64,000 bases of DNA from positions 1 through 64,000 of the forward strand of contig CAWIQD010000005.1 of the NCBI GenBank assembly GCA_963837945.1, given 5' to 3'. The stretch comes from CAVUBL01 sp963837945 (GTDB lineage Bacteria; Acidobacteriota; Thermoanaerobaculia; Multivoradales; DATKCC01). Both the position numbers and the translations under genes were made by a program. The notes under the pieces are model-generated. The model did not search any database and was not told the origin of the DNA. It saw nothing but the letters and a program-made list of their open reading frames with translations. Shown piece after piece: positions 39,160 through 49,080 of this stretch. Position 1 is the stretch's first letter, and the number at the start of each line of letters is the position of its first letter.

Positions 39160-40710
39160 TCAGATGCTCTGGCGCTGCGGCTCGCGCAGCGGGATCAGGC
39201 GGCGCGCGAGCTCGAGCTCCCAGGGATGGCCGTAGCGGCCGCTCCGGTAGCGCCAGGCGGCGAGCCCGCGGAGCACCGCCCGGCTCCAGGCCGGCGCCCG
39301 GTAGTCCTGGACGGTCGGGAAGCGGCAGCCGAGGACGGTGCCGAAGTCCTTCACCCGCCGGCGCATCTTCGGCGACAGCCAGGGGGCGTCCTGGTGGCAG
39401 ACGTACTCGATCCAGCGCGGCTGGGTCCACTCCTCGGGCGTGTCGGGCAGGTCGGGCCCCTCGGGGCCGTAGCGCTCGAGGACCGGCAGCCGCAGGCCGC
39501 TCGTGCGCGTGCGCTCGGTCACCGCCTCGCGCCGCGGGGTCGGGCTGTAGAAGTAGAGGATCACCTCGCAGCGCGGGTGGATCGTCTTCAGGCGCTTGAT
39601 GAAGGTGAGGGTCTTCTCGATCTCGCCCTCCGGGTCGGTCGGCCCGCCGAGGACGAACGAGAACTCCGGGATCACCCCGTACTCGAAGCAGCGCCGGGCC
39701 GCCTCGAGGGTGTGCGCCACCCGCGTGCCCTTCTTCATGGTCGTGAGCACGTCGTCGCTCGCCGCCTCGGCGCCGATGAAGGCCATCGAAAGGCGGCTCT
39801 TGCGCACCAGCTCCCAGGTGCGGGTCGAGAACTTGGCCAGGGTGTCGGCGCGGGCGTAGCACCACCAGGGCAGGGCGACCTTCGCCAGCTCCTCGAGCAG
39901 CGGCAGGCTCGCCTCCTCGGTGTCGAAGAAGTTGTTGTCGTAGTACTGCATGGCGGTTGCGCCGTAGCGGTCGCGCAGGGTGAGTGCGGCGTCGTAGAGG
40001 CGCGATCCCGACTGCAGCACCGTCGTGCCGTTGTACATCGTGACGACGCCGCAGAACTCGCAGCGGTAGCGGCAGCCGAGGGCGGCCTGGTGAACGCCGG
40101 TCCGGCTGCCCATGAAGCTCGGCCGCAGGTACTGCCCGACGTCGCCCACCCGCTCGTAGGGGAAGGGCGGGTAGGCGTCCGGCGGCCGGAACCGCCGGTC
40201 GGCGTTGTGGTGGATCTCGCCGTCGCCCTTCCACGACAGGCCGGCGACGCCGGCGAGCGCGGTCGGGTCGGCGGCGGAATCGCCGGGGCCTCGCGGCGCG
40301 CCGGCGTCGTCGAGGCGGGCGAGCAGCTCGAGCAGGGTGTCCTCGCCCTGGCCGCGGGCCAGGTAGTCGACGTAGGGCGCGTGCAGCGCAGCGTTCGGGT
40401 ACATGGTGGGGAAGTAGCCGCCCCAGACGATCGGCACCTCCGGGTGGCGCGCGCGGATCGCGGCGGAGAGGGCGATGGCGGGGGCGACCTGGGGACCGGG
40501 CATGACGCTCATGCCGACCAGGCTCCGGGGCTGCCGTTCGAGGGCGGCGAGCAGGGTCGCGAGCGGGTCCGGGTCGACGTTGCCGTCGACGATCCGGTAC
40601 TCGTGGCGGCCGTCGAGGACGGCGGCGAGCGCCAGCAGCGAGAGCGGCAGGCGCATCGACCTTTGCGAGCACATCTTCGGATTGACCAGGAGGACGGGGC
40701 GCGGAGTCAT
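39160..40710 (-). CDS. B12-binding-type radical SAM protein 4
   Basis: A 516-residue enzyme. The cobalamin-type N-domain (VLLVNPKMCSQRSMRLPLSL, then IVWGGYFPTMYPN, then YLARGQGEDTLLELL) is followed by cluster motif LGCRYRCEFCGVV (C213, C217, C220). Landmarks are YDNNFFDTEEAS, AFIGAEAASDDVLTTMKKGT and FSFVLGGPTDPEGEI. The WGG and RGQGE loops resemble radical SAM 3 on the opposite strand. It is coupled to the upstream methyltransferase by an ATGA overlap. As the only radical SAM in the minus-strand operon, it is the best candidate to act on the GSGxx protein or its product. Confidence 0.88.
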   Translation of the reverse strand: MTPRPVLLVNPKMCSQRSMRLPLSLLALAAVLDGRHEYRIVDGNVDPDPLATLLAALERQPRSLVGMSVMPGPQVAPAIALSAAIRARHPEVPIVWGGYFPTMYPNAALHAPYVDYLARGQGEDTLLELLARLDDAGAPRGPGDSAADPTALAGVAGLSWKGDGEIHHNADRRFRPPDAYPPFPYERVGDVGQYLRPSFMGSRTGVHQAALGCRYRCEFCGVVTMYNGTTVLQSGSRLYDAALTLRDRYGATAMQYYDNNFFDTEEASLPLLEELAKVALPWWCYARADTLAKFSTRTWELVRKSRLSMAFIGAEAASDDVLTTMKKGTRVAHTLEAARRCFEYGVIPEFSFVLGGPTDPEGEIEKTLTFIKRLKTIHPRCEVILYFYSPTPRREAVTERTRTSGLRLPVLERYGPEGPDLPDTPEEWTQPRWIEYVCHQDAPWLSPKMRRRVKDFGTVLGCRFPTVQDYRAPAWSRAVLRGLAAWRYRSGRYGHPWELELARRLIPLREPQRQSI

Positions 40711-41465
40711 CGGTGGGAGGCCTCCCGGAGGGCGCCGGCGGCCGGCGCGGACGTGGCGGCGGGCTCGGCGGCGGTGTCCGGGGCCGCGGCCGCGCTCACC
40801 GAGTGGAGCCGGAGGACCTCGCCGCCGAAGTCGCGCTCGGCGCTCACCGCGAGCCGCATCCCCCGCGCCGCCAGGCCGGCGAGCAGGCTCTCCCCCTCGC
40901 CGTGGCTCGAGAGGACGACGAGCGCCCGGCCGCCCGGCGCCAGGACTTCGTCCAGCCCGGCGGCGAAGCGCTCGAGGACGTCGAGGCTGCGCCAGGCCGC
41001 GTCCAGCCGGTGGCCGGGCTCGCCGCGGAAGAAGGGAGGGTTGAACAGCACGAGGTCGAAGCGGCGGCCCCGGACCGGCTCGAACAGGTCGCCTTCGAGC
41101 GCCTCGATGCGGTCTTCCAGGTGATGGAGGAGGGCGTTGATCCGAACGCAGCGCACCGCCTCCGGATTGACGTCGACCGCGGTCACGGCGTAGCCCGCGC
41201 GCGCCGCGAACAGCGCCCCGACGCCCGAGCCGGTGCCCAGGTCGAGCGCCCGGAGCCCGTGGCCGGCGGCGCCTGCGAGGCCGGCGCCCAGGCTCTCGGC
41301 CAGGAACCGGCCCGAGCGGAAGACCACCGGGTTGAACACCTCTCGGAGGACCACCAGAGGGATCCCCGCGACGGTTTCGACCACGACGCGGTCCAGACGG
41401 CGGCGCAGGATCGGCCGCCGAAAAGCGTCGACGAAAGATGCAACGAGCCGGGTCGCGGCGTTCAT
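40707..41465 (-). CDS. Small-domain (MTS-type) methyltransferase with NPPF motif
   Basis: A 252-residue methyltransferase. DLGTGSGVGALFAARA (residues 75-90) binds SAM, AVDVNPEAVRCVRINA is the acidic strand region, and FNPPFFRGEP (141-150) is the NPPY/F motif of enzymes that methylate planar or amide nitrogens, such as PrmC/HemK and TrmN6 relatives. Because PrmC methylates glutamine and related enzymes act on Asn/Gln-type nitrogens, a role on the Asn-rich GSGxx protein is conceivable but speculative. First gene of the minus-strand operon. The stop overlaps the radical SAM ATG. Confidence 0.8.
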   Translation of the reverse strand: MNAATRLVASFVDAFRRPILRRRLDRVVVETVAGIPLVVLREVFNPVVFRSGRFLAESLGAGLAGAAGHGLRALDLGTGSGVGALFAARAGYAVTAVDVNPEAVRCVRINALLHHLEDRIEALEGDLFEPVRGRRFDLVLFNPPFFRGEPGHRLDAAWRSLDVLERFAAGLDEVLAPGGRALVVLSSHGEGESLLAGLAARGMRLAVSAERDFGGEVLRLHSVSAAAAPDTAAEPAATSAPAAGALREASHR

Positions 41466-41543
41466 CGCTCCGGTGCGCCGTTACGGGAAGCGCCCCCCGA
41501 CCTCGGGGAACGCACGGGTTTGGACGAGTTCCTCCTCGCCAGC

Positions 41544-42380
41544 TTATTGCAACTTGCGTGTGGACTCAAGACCGCGCTTCTCCAGGTCGAGGACCAGGAA
41601 CCGCCCCCAGTCGAGCCAGGGCCGGCGACGGCCCCAGCGCGCCTCGACGCGTCCGAGGACGTGGGCCGGCGCCCGGGGGAGCCAGCGCCCGGCCCGGCGC
41701 GGCCAGAGAAAGCCCACGGCGTAGACCGACCGCACCTCGAGCCAGGGGTCGACGAGGCGCTCCGCCTCGGCCGCCCGGTAGAGGCGATGGGCCACCCGCT
41801 CGCCGCCGATCTCGGCCACCAGCTGCGGGCGGGTCGCGAGGCGCCGGGCGCCGCGCCAGCGCAGCGTCGCGAGGAGCGGCAGCCGCTCCCAGAGCCCGGC
41901 GCGGGCGAGCAGGTGGAGCACCGCGCGGCCTCCGGGCCGCAGGACGTGGGCGATGCCGCGGGCGGCGACGGCGAGGTCGGGCAGGGCGTTGAGGCCGGCG
42001 AAGGCCGAGACGACGCCGTCGTAGCCACCTTGCGGCCAGAGCGCGAGCTCCGCCGCGTCGCCCTGGCGGGTCTCGACCCGGCCGGCAGCCTCGCCCGCCT
42101 CCGCCGCGAGACGGGCCTCGAGCGCGGCCAGCATCCCGGACGAGACGTCGAGCGCCGTCACCGCGACCCCGAGGCGGGCCAGGAAGAGGGTGTCCTGCCC
42201 GGTGCCGCAGCCGAGGTCGAGCACCCGGTCGCCGGGGCGGAAGAGACGGCGGTAGTGGTCCCAGAGGACCCGCCGCATCCAGGCGTCCTCGCCGGTCAAC
42301 CGGTCGTAGTCCGGCGCCACCCGGTCGTAGCCGCGGGCCACCCGCCCGTCGCTCGCCGTCGTGCCCGGGGTCGGTCGCAT
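41544..42380 (-). CDS. Class I SAM-dependent methyltransferase
   Basis: A 278-residue protein. I use ATG 42380 (MRPTPGTTASDG) because GAGGTG stands 7 bases upstream; the in-frame GTG three codons earlier is part of that site. Motif I is VLDLGCGTGQDTLFLA (53-68), then VTALDVSSGMLAAL, and VSAFAGLNALPDL precedes VLRPGGRAVLHLL. The C-terminal cap ends DWGRFLVLDLEKRGL. The pattern is close to the plus-strand methyltransferase at 31346-32110. A 78-bp gap separates it from the NPPF methyltransferase, so it could be read through into the same minus-strand transcript. Confidence 0.82.
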   Translation of the reverse strand: MRPTPGTTASDGRVARGYDRVAPDYDRLTGEDAWMRRVLWDHYRRLFRPGDRVLDLGCGTGQDTLFLARLGVAVTALDVSSGMLAALEARLAAEAGEAAGRVETRQGDAAELALWPQGGYDGVVSAFAGLNALPDLAVAARGIAHVLRPGGRAVLHLLARAGLWERLPLLATLRWRGARRLATRPQLVAEIGGERVAHRLYRAAEAERLVDPWLEVRSVYAVGFLWPRRAGRWLPRAPAHVLGRVEARWGRRRPWLDWGRFLVLDLEKRGLESTRKLQ

Positions 42381-42407
42381 GGAAGGCACCTCGCCGGGTC
42401 GCTCCCG

Positions 42408-44018
42408 CTACCTGGGCGTCACCCACTCGCCGGTCGGGCTGAAGCTGCGCCGCGAGCCGTCGTAGGCGAGGATGTAGGCGCCCAGGGCTCCCACGCGCCG
42501 GGCGGGCCCGTAGGTGATCGGCGGCAGCAGGCCGGTGTCGTAGTCGTAGAGGTGCTCGAGGGTGTCGATCAGCCGCTCGCGGGTGAGGTCGCGGCCGGCG
42601 CGGCGCATCCCCTCGACCAGGACCTCGGCCGCGGCGACCGCGGCGAGCTGCATCGGCTGGTGGCCCGGGCCGGCATCGGGGGGTAGGGTGAGCTTCCGGA
42701 AGCGCTCGAGCGCCCAGCTCCGCCGGTCGGCGGCGATCACGGGCGCGGAGAGGAAGACCCGCTCCGCCGTCGCGGCCGGCAGCCCGGTGCCGAGCCCGCC
42801 CGCCAGCGCCCCCGGCAGGTAGAAGCGGGGCCGCCAGCCGACGGTCGCCGCCGCCTGGAGGAGCGCGCCGGCGTCGGCCTCCGGGCCGAGCAGGAAAGCG
42901 ACGTCGGTGCCGGCCGCGAGCTGGGCCCGGGCGACCGCCTCGGCGTCCAGCTTCCCGGAGGCGTAAGGGACCGCGGCCACCGACCCCCAGGCGCCGGAGA
43001 GGTCGTCGCGCCGGCCCTGGTCCGCGATCGCCGCGGCCAGCCGCTGCGAGACCGGGTCTCCGGGGTAGACGACGGCGACGCGCGCGGCGGGCGCCTCGTC
43101 CGGCTGGGTGGCCGCGAAGTCGACCAGGGCCCGCGCCTGCTGCTCGAGGCCGGAGATCAGGTAGAAGACGTAGCGGTTGAGCGGCAGGGCGACCTGCGGG
43201 TCGAGCGTGAACGGGCCGACGAGCGGCACCTTGCGCTCGGCGGCGAGCGAGGCGATCTCGGCGTCCGCGCCGGCGATGAAGCCGGCGACCAGGGCGAAGG
43301 GCTCGTCGTCGAGGAGCTTCGCGACCGCGGCCCGGCGCTCGGCCGGCGAGCCGCTCGGCGCCGCGAACCGGAGCTCGAGGCGCCGGCCGTAGACCCCGCC
43401 GTCCCGGTTGTAGGCGGCGACCAGGGCCTGGAGCGCCGCCCCGACGGCCTCGCCCACGGACCGGAGCTCCGGCGGCGGCAGGACCACCCCCAGCCGGACG
43501 GCCGAGTCGCTCACCCCCGGCTCGGGAGAGCGGTCGAGCTGGCGGAGGAAGGCGACCAGCGCGCTCGCCTCGTCGGCGGTCAGCCGGTAGCGGGGCATGG
43601 CGTCGCCGAGCGCGTTGCCCCCCGGGTCGGCCCCGGTGGTGATCGCCCAGACCAGCGAGCGCTCGTCGTACGGCGGGTGCTCGCGGCCGCTCGCGTGGCG
43701 GACGCCGTAGGGCTTGGTGAGCGCCTCCCAGGTGAGGTCCGAGGGAGAGACGCCGCCCTCGGCCCGGCCGCGCCCGTCCTCGCCGTGGCAGCCGACGCAG
43801 GGCAGCACCGAGGCCGGCACCTCCATGCCGCCGCCCGAGATGGCGGCGGGGATCTCGCGGCCGCCGGCGCCCACGCCCCGCTGGTAGATCTGGCGCCCGA
43901 GCGCCACCGGCGCCGCAGCGGGATCGGCCGCCGCCGCGGCCTCGGCCGGTGGCGCGGGCGCCGCGGGCGCCGCCAGCAGGCAGCCGAGCAGGGCGGCCGC
44001 CGCCGCGCGCAGCCTCAT
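42408..44018 (-). CDS. Exported cytochrome c fused to a periplasmic binding protein
   Basis: A 536-residue periplasmic protein. The signal peptide is at residues 1-26 (RLRAAAAALLGCLLAAPAAP). A monohaem cytochrome c domain occupies about 40-165, with CVGCH (C74, C77, H78) and DAMPRYRLT as probable methionine ligand. A Leu/Ile/Val-binding-protein-like (type 1 ABC substrate-binding) domain follows from about 175 (VRLGVVLPPPELRSVGEAVG) to the end (GALGAYILAYDGS). The fusion suggests a sensor or redox protein that binds a small ligand. It is coupled by ATGA to two Sco-type genes upstream, which favours a role in copper- or haem-linked electron transfer, perhaps taking electrons from the multicopper oxidase system. 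Confidence 0.85.
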   Translation of the reverse strand: MRLRAAAAALLGCLLAAPAAPAPPAEAAAAADPAAAPVALGRQIYQRGVGAGGREIPAAISGGGMEVPASVLPCVGCHGEDGRGRAEGGVSPSDLTWEALTKPYGVRHASGREHPPYDERSLVWAITTGADPGGNALGDAMPRYRLTADEASALVAFLRQLDRSPEPGVSDSAVRLGVVLPPPELRSVGEAVGAALQALVAAYNRDGGVYGRRLELRFAAPSGSPAERRAAVAKLLDDEPFALVAGFIAGADAEIASLAAERKVPLVGPFTLDPQVALPLNRYVFYLISGLEQQARALVDFAATQPDEAPAARVAVVYPGDPVSQRLAAAIADQGRRDDLSGAWGSVAAVPYASGKLDAEAVARAQLAAGTDVAFLLGPEADAGALLQAAATVGWRPRFYLPGALAGGLGTGLPAATAERVFLSAPVIAADRRSWALERFRKLTLPPDAGPGHQPMQLAAVAAAEVLVEGMRRAGRDLTRERLIDTLEHLYDYDTGLLPPITYGPARRVGALGAYILAYDGSRRSFSPTGEWVTPR

Positions 44019-44590
44019 TCCTCGGCGAGGAAGCGCTCGAGCTGCCCGAGGAGCTGGTCGGCCGAGGCGAGCCCGAAGATCCGCTGCCACCGTCCCTCCG
44101 GCTCCGCGCCGAAATAGAGCACGTCGGTGTGGCCCTCGCGCGCGGTGACCGCCATGCCGAGCTTCTGGAGCGCGGTGCGCACGTTGGCCGGGTCCCCGGT
44201 GAGGAAGTACCAGCCCGCTCGCGCCTTCATCCGCCGGGCGTAGTCGGCGAGCACCGCGGGCGTGTCGGTCTCCGGATCGACCGAGATCGAGAGCAGGTAG
44301 ACGTCCTTGCCGAGCCGGTCGCCGAGCCGGTCCTGGAGGGCGGAGAGCTTGCCGTTGATCACCGGGCAAACGCCGGTGCAGCTGGTGAAGAAGGAGCTGA
44401 CCACGACCGTCTTGCCGGCGAGCAGGTCGCTATAGAGGCGCATCGGCCGGCCCTGCTGGTCGACCAGGACGAGGTCGGTGAAGTAGTCGTGGCCGCGCGA
44501 CGGCGGTGCGACCTCCGGCGCCGGTGCGGCGGGGGCGGCGGAGGCGATCTGCGCCGCGAGCAGCGCGGCGGCGAGCAGAGCGCCCTTCAT
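44015..44590 (-). CDS. Sco1/SenC-type copper chaperone, copy 1
   Basis: A 191-residue exported thioredoxin-fold protein. The signal peptide is at residues 1-18 (KGALLAAALLAAQIASA). Copper ligands are C71 and C75 in FFTSCTGVCPVING and H154 in REGHTDVLYF, the CxxxC...H set of Sco proteins. The conserved LLSISVDPETDTP segment is also present. Sco proteins deliver copper to cytochrome oxidase or keep thiols reduced. No cytochrome oxidase subunit lies in this window, so the nearby giant multicopper oxidase is an attractive client; that is inference. ATGA overlaps on both sides place it in a three-gene operon. Confidence 0.9.
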   Translation of the reverse strand: MKGALLAAALLAAQIASAAPAAPAPEVAPPSRGHDYFTDLVLVDQQGRPMRLYSDLLAGKTVVVSSFFTSCTGVCPVINGKLSALQDRLGDRLGKDVYLLSISVDPETDTPAVLADYARRMKARAGWYFLTGDPANVRTALQKLGMAVTAREGHTDVLYFGAEPEGRWQRIFGLASADQLLGQLERFLAEE

Positions 44591-45219
44591 CGGCCGGCTC
44601 CGCCCGCCGGCACGGGCTCGTGGGCCTCGATCTCCTCGACCAGCGCCACGATGCTCTGCGGTGGCGCCAGCCCGTAGACCCGCTTCCAGACGCCGCTCTT
44701 CTCGCTTCCCACCAGCACCACCGGGGCGTGGTTCGCGAAGTCGGGAGTGAACACCTGGAGCGACTTGAGCAGCTCGTCGATCCCGGTCTTCGAGCCGGTG
44801 ACCAGGGTCCAGCCGTCGCCGGCGCCGAATCGCTGCCCCCACGCCTTGAGGCGGGCCGGGGTGTCGGTCGTCGGGTCGACGCTCACCGAGATCAGCCGCA
44901 CGTCGCGCCCGAGGGCGTCGCCCAGGAGCTTCTGGAGGTGCCCGAAGTGGGCGCCCATCGGCGGGCAGATCGTGGTGCAGGAGGTGAACACGAAGTTCAT
45001 CACCACCACCTTGTCCGCCACCAGGTCGCTCACGAACCGGACCCGCTCGCCGTCCTGGGTGACGACCGGCACGTCCGCCACGTGGAGCGTCTGGTCGACC
45101 GCCGCGGGCCCGCGGGCGTGAAGCGGCGGAGCGCTCGCAAACAGAAGGGGCAGCAGCAGCGCCGCCCCCGAGAAGAGGCGCAGGCGCGCCCCCGGGCTCG
45201 TGGACCTCGTTCGCAGCAT
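44587..45219 (-). CDS. Sco1/SenC-type copper chaperone, copy 2
   Basis: A 210-residue exported protein. I start at ATG 45219 (MLRTRSTSPGARLR), which has GGAAAGG about 8 bases upstream and opens on a signal sequence (FSGAALLLPLLFASAPPLHA). C81 and C85 in VFTSCTTICPPMGA and H164 in DFANHAPVVLVG give the copper site. RLISVSVDPTTDTP is the family motif. It is a diverged tandem copy of the next gene and is first in the operon. A TATGAT box on the minus strand near 45248-45253 could be its -10 element. Confidence 0.9.
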   Translation of the reverse strand: MLRTRSTSPGARLRLFSGAALLLPLLFASAPPLHARGPAAVDQTLHVADVPVVTQDGERVRFVSDLVADKVVVMNFVFTSCTTICPPMGAHFGHLQKLLGDALGRDVRLISVSVDPTTDTPARLKAWGQRFGAGDGWTLVTGSKTGIDELLKSLQVFTPDFANHAPVVLVGSEKSGVWKRVYGLAPPQSIVALVEEIEAHEPVPAGGAGR

Positions 45220-45479
45220 GATTTTGGCCTTTCCAGTAGTTGACTCTATCATACGAGACCCCGCGGGTTCCTGAGGAATCTCGCGAGATCGCACCGTCCG
45301 GGCTACGGAAGCGATGCCGTGAATGCTCCGCTGCTTGAATTTCTGCTAGGCTCCGCGGATCAGATCTCGTCGTCGAAACGCCCCGGGGACTCCCGTTTTG
45401 CCCGCGAGCGCCGCGGGCCGAGGGGAGGCGCCCCTCGGGAGCCACCCGCCGGGACCGGCGGAGCAGGGAGAGGGCTCAG
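45220..45479. promoter_or_regulatory. Divergent intergenic region between sco and ribBA
   Basis: Gene-free. On the minus strand TATGAT (45248-45253) lies about 30 bases before the Sco start. Before ribBA there are two strong stems, GCCCGCG/CGCGGGC and CGAGGGG/CCCCTCG, close to the ATG. They lack the conserved blocks of an FMN riboswitch, so I do not call one. The hairpins may act in leader control or as a terminator. Confidence 0.4.
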
Positions 45480-46748
45480 ATGCCGATCGTGTCCATACCT
45501 GAAGCGGTCAAGGCCTTCGGCGACGGCCGGTTCGTCATCCTGGTCGACGCCGAGGACCGGGAGAACGAGGGCGACCTGGCGATCGCCGCCGAGGCGGCGA
45601 CCCCCGAGGCGGTCTCCTTCATGGCGCGCCAGGCGAGCGGCCTGATCTGCGCGCCGATGCGCGCCGCCGACCTCGACCGGTTGGGCCTGCCGCTGATGAT
45701 CGCGCCGGACCGCAACTCCTCGCGCTTCGGCACCGCGTTCACGGTCTCGGTCGAGGCGCGCGAGGGCGTGACGACCGGCATCTCGGCCTTCGACCGGGCG
45801 CGGACGATCGAGGTGCTGGCCGACCCCACGTCGCGGCCCGAGGACCTCGTCCGGCCCGGCCACGTCTTTCCGCTCCGCGCCCATCCGGGCGGCGTGCTCG
45901 CCCGCGCCGGCCAGACCGAGGCCTCGGTCGACCTGGCCGAGCTCGCCGGCCTGCGGGCGGCGGCCGTGATCTGCGAGGTGATGGACGACGACGGGACGAT
46001 GGCGCGGCTGCCCTCGCTGGAGCGCTTCTCGCAGCACCACGGCATCCCGATCGTGACGATCGCCGACCTGATCGAGCACCGCCGGGCGATCGGCTCGACG
46101 GTGGGCGCGACGCCGGCGACGGCTCCGGGCCGGCTCGAGAGCACGGCGGCCACCGAGTTCCCGACCTCGTTCGGCCGCTTCCGGCTGCGCGCCTACCGCG
46201 ACCGGACCGCCTCCCACCACCTGGCGCCGCACCTGGCGCTGGTGGCGGGCGACCTCGGCGGCTCCGAGCCGGTGTTGACCAGGATCCACTCCGAGTGCCT
46301 GACCGGCGACGTGCTCGGCTCCGAGCGCTGCGACTGCGGCGCGCAGCTACGCCAGAGCATGGAGGCGATCGCCGCCGCCGGCCGCGGCGTCGTCGTCTAC
46401 CTGCGCCAGGAGGGACGGGGGATCGGCCTGTTCAACAAGGTCCGCGCCTACGGGCTCCAGGACGAGGGGCTGGACACGGTCGAGGCCAACCACCAGCTCG
46501 GCTTTCCCGCCGACGCCCGGAGCTACGGCGCCGCGTGCGAGATCCTCGCCGAGCTCGGGGTCGGGAGGATCCGGCTGCTGACCAACAACCTGACCAAGGT
46601 GGCCGACCTCGCGGGCGGCGGCATCGAAGTCGTCGAACGCGTACCCCTCGAGGTCGTGCCGCTCAGCACCAACCGCCGCTACCTCGAGACCAAGCGGGAG
46701 AAGCTCGGCCACCTGCTGGGCGGCCTCGCCGACCGCGCCCGCGGCTGA
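45480..46748 (+). CDS. ribBA: Bifunctional 3,4-dihydroxy-2-butanone-4-phosphate synthase / GTP cyclohydrolase II
   Basis: A 422-residue riboflavin-pathway enzyme. The RibB half (residues about 1-200) makes dihydroxybutanone phosphate from ribulose-5-phosphate; DAEDRENEGDLAIAAE is its active-site loop. The RibA half opens the GTP ring. Zinc ligands are in SECLTGDVLGSERCDCGAQL, and the catalytic region is YLRQEGRGIGLFNKVRAY. The C-terminus TNNLTKVADLAGGGIEVVER is also typical. Length is normal. It stands alone, divergent from the sco genes and convergent with glgE. GGGAGAGGG upstream of the ATG is a good ribosome binding site. Confidence 0.97.
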   Translation: MPIVSIPEAVKAFGDGRFVILVDAEDRENEGDLAIAAEAATPEAVSFMARQASGLICAPMRAADLDRLGLPLMIAPDRNSSRFGTAFTVSVEAREGVTTGISAFDRARTIEVLADPTSRPEDLVRPGHVFPLRAHPGGVLARAGQTEASVDLAELAGLRAAAVICEVMDDDGTMARLPSLERFSQHHGIPIVTIADLIEHRRAIGSTVGATPATAPGRLESTAATEFPTSFGRFRLRAYRDRTASHHLAPHLALVAGDLGGSEPVLTRIHSECLTGDVLGSERCDCGAQLRQSMEAIAAAGRGVVVYLRQEGRGIGLFNKVRAYGLQDEGLDTVEANHQLGFPADARSYGAACEILAELGVGRIRLLTNNLTKVADLAGGGIEVVERVPLEVVPLSTNRRYLETKREKLGHLLGGLADRARG

Positions 46749-46841
46749 TCCGGGGGCGGCGCTACGCCGCGGCTCAGGGCCCCGGGGGACTGAGAGGCGC
46801 CGACTTCGAAGGGCCGTCGGTTGCCCTTCCTATCCGTTAGC

Positions 46842-46931
46842 CCGGCCGAGACAGAGCTCGGCCGCTTCATGGGCCGGGTGGCGCGGGCGAGGCTGTCGGC
46901 GGGTGAAGCGGCCGAGCTCTGCCTCGGCCGG
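46842..46931. repeat. 28-bp inverted-repeat module, single-unit copy
   Basis: A 90-bp element. The left arm 46842-46869 and right arm 46904-46931 are inverted copies (27 of 28 positions match), each containing an internal CGGCCGAG/CTCGGCCG palindrome. The 34-bp core, read in reverse, is related to the 38-bp unit of the 55.8-58.7 kb field. The total length equals the one-unit module there (90 bp). It lies between the converging ends of ribBA and glgE and would form a strong hairpin. Confidence 0.8.
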
Positions 46932-46962
46932 GGCGGGTGGGGGAGCGACGGATCCGGGGCTC

Positions 46963-49080
<2,118 letters not shown>

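Noticed and set aside
37106..40672. A single 1,188-residue radical SAM/kinase/nucleotidyltransferase protein
   Set aside because: The first part of this frame is a shadow of the radical SAM gene at 39160-40710, and the kinase-nucleotidyltransferase join depends on a frameshift.
45300..45480. FMN riboswitch before ribBA
   Set aside because: Two hairpins are present, but I could not find the conserved RFN-element blocks.
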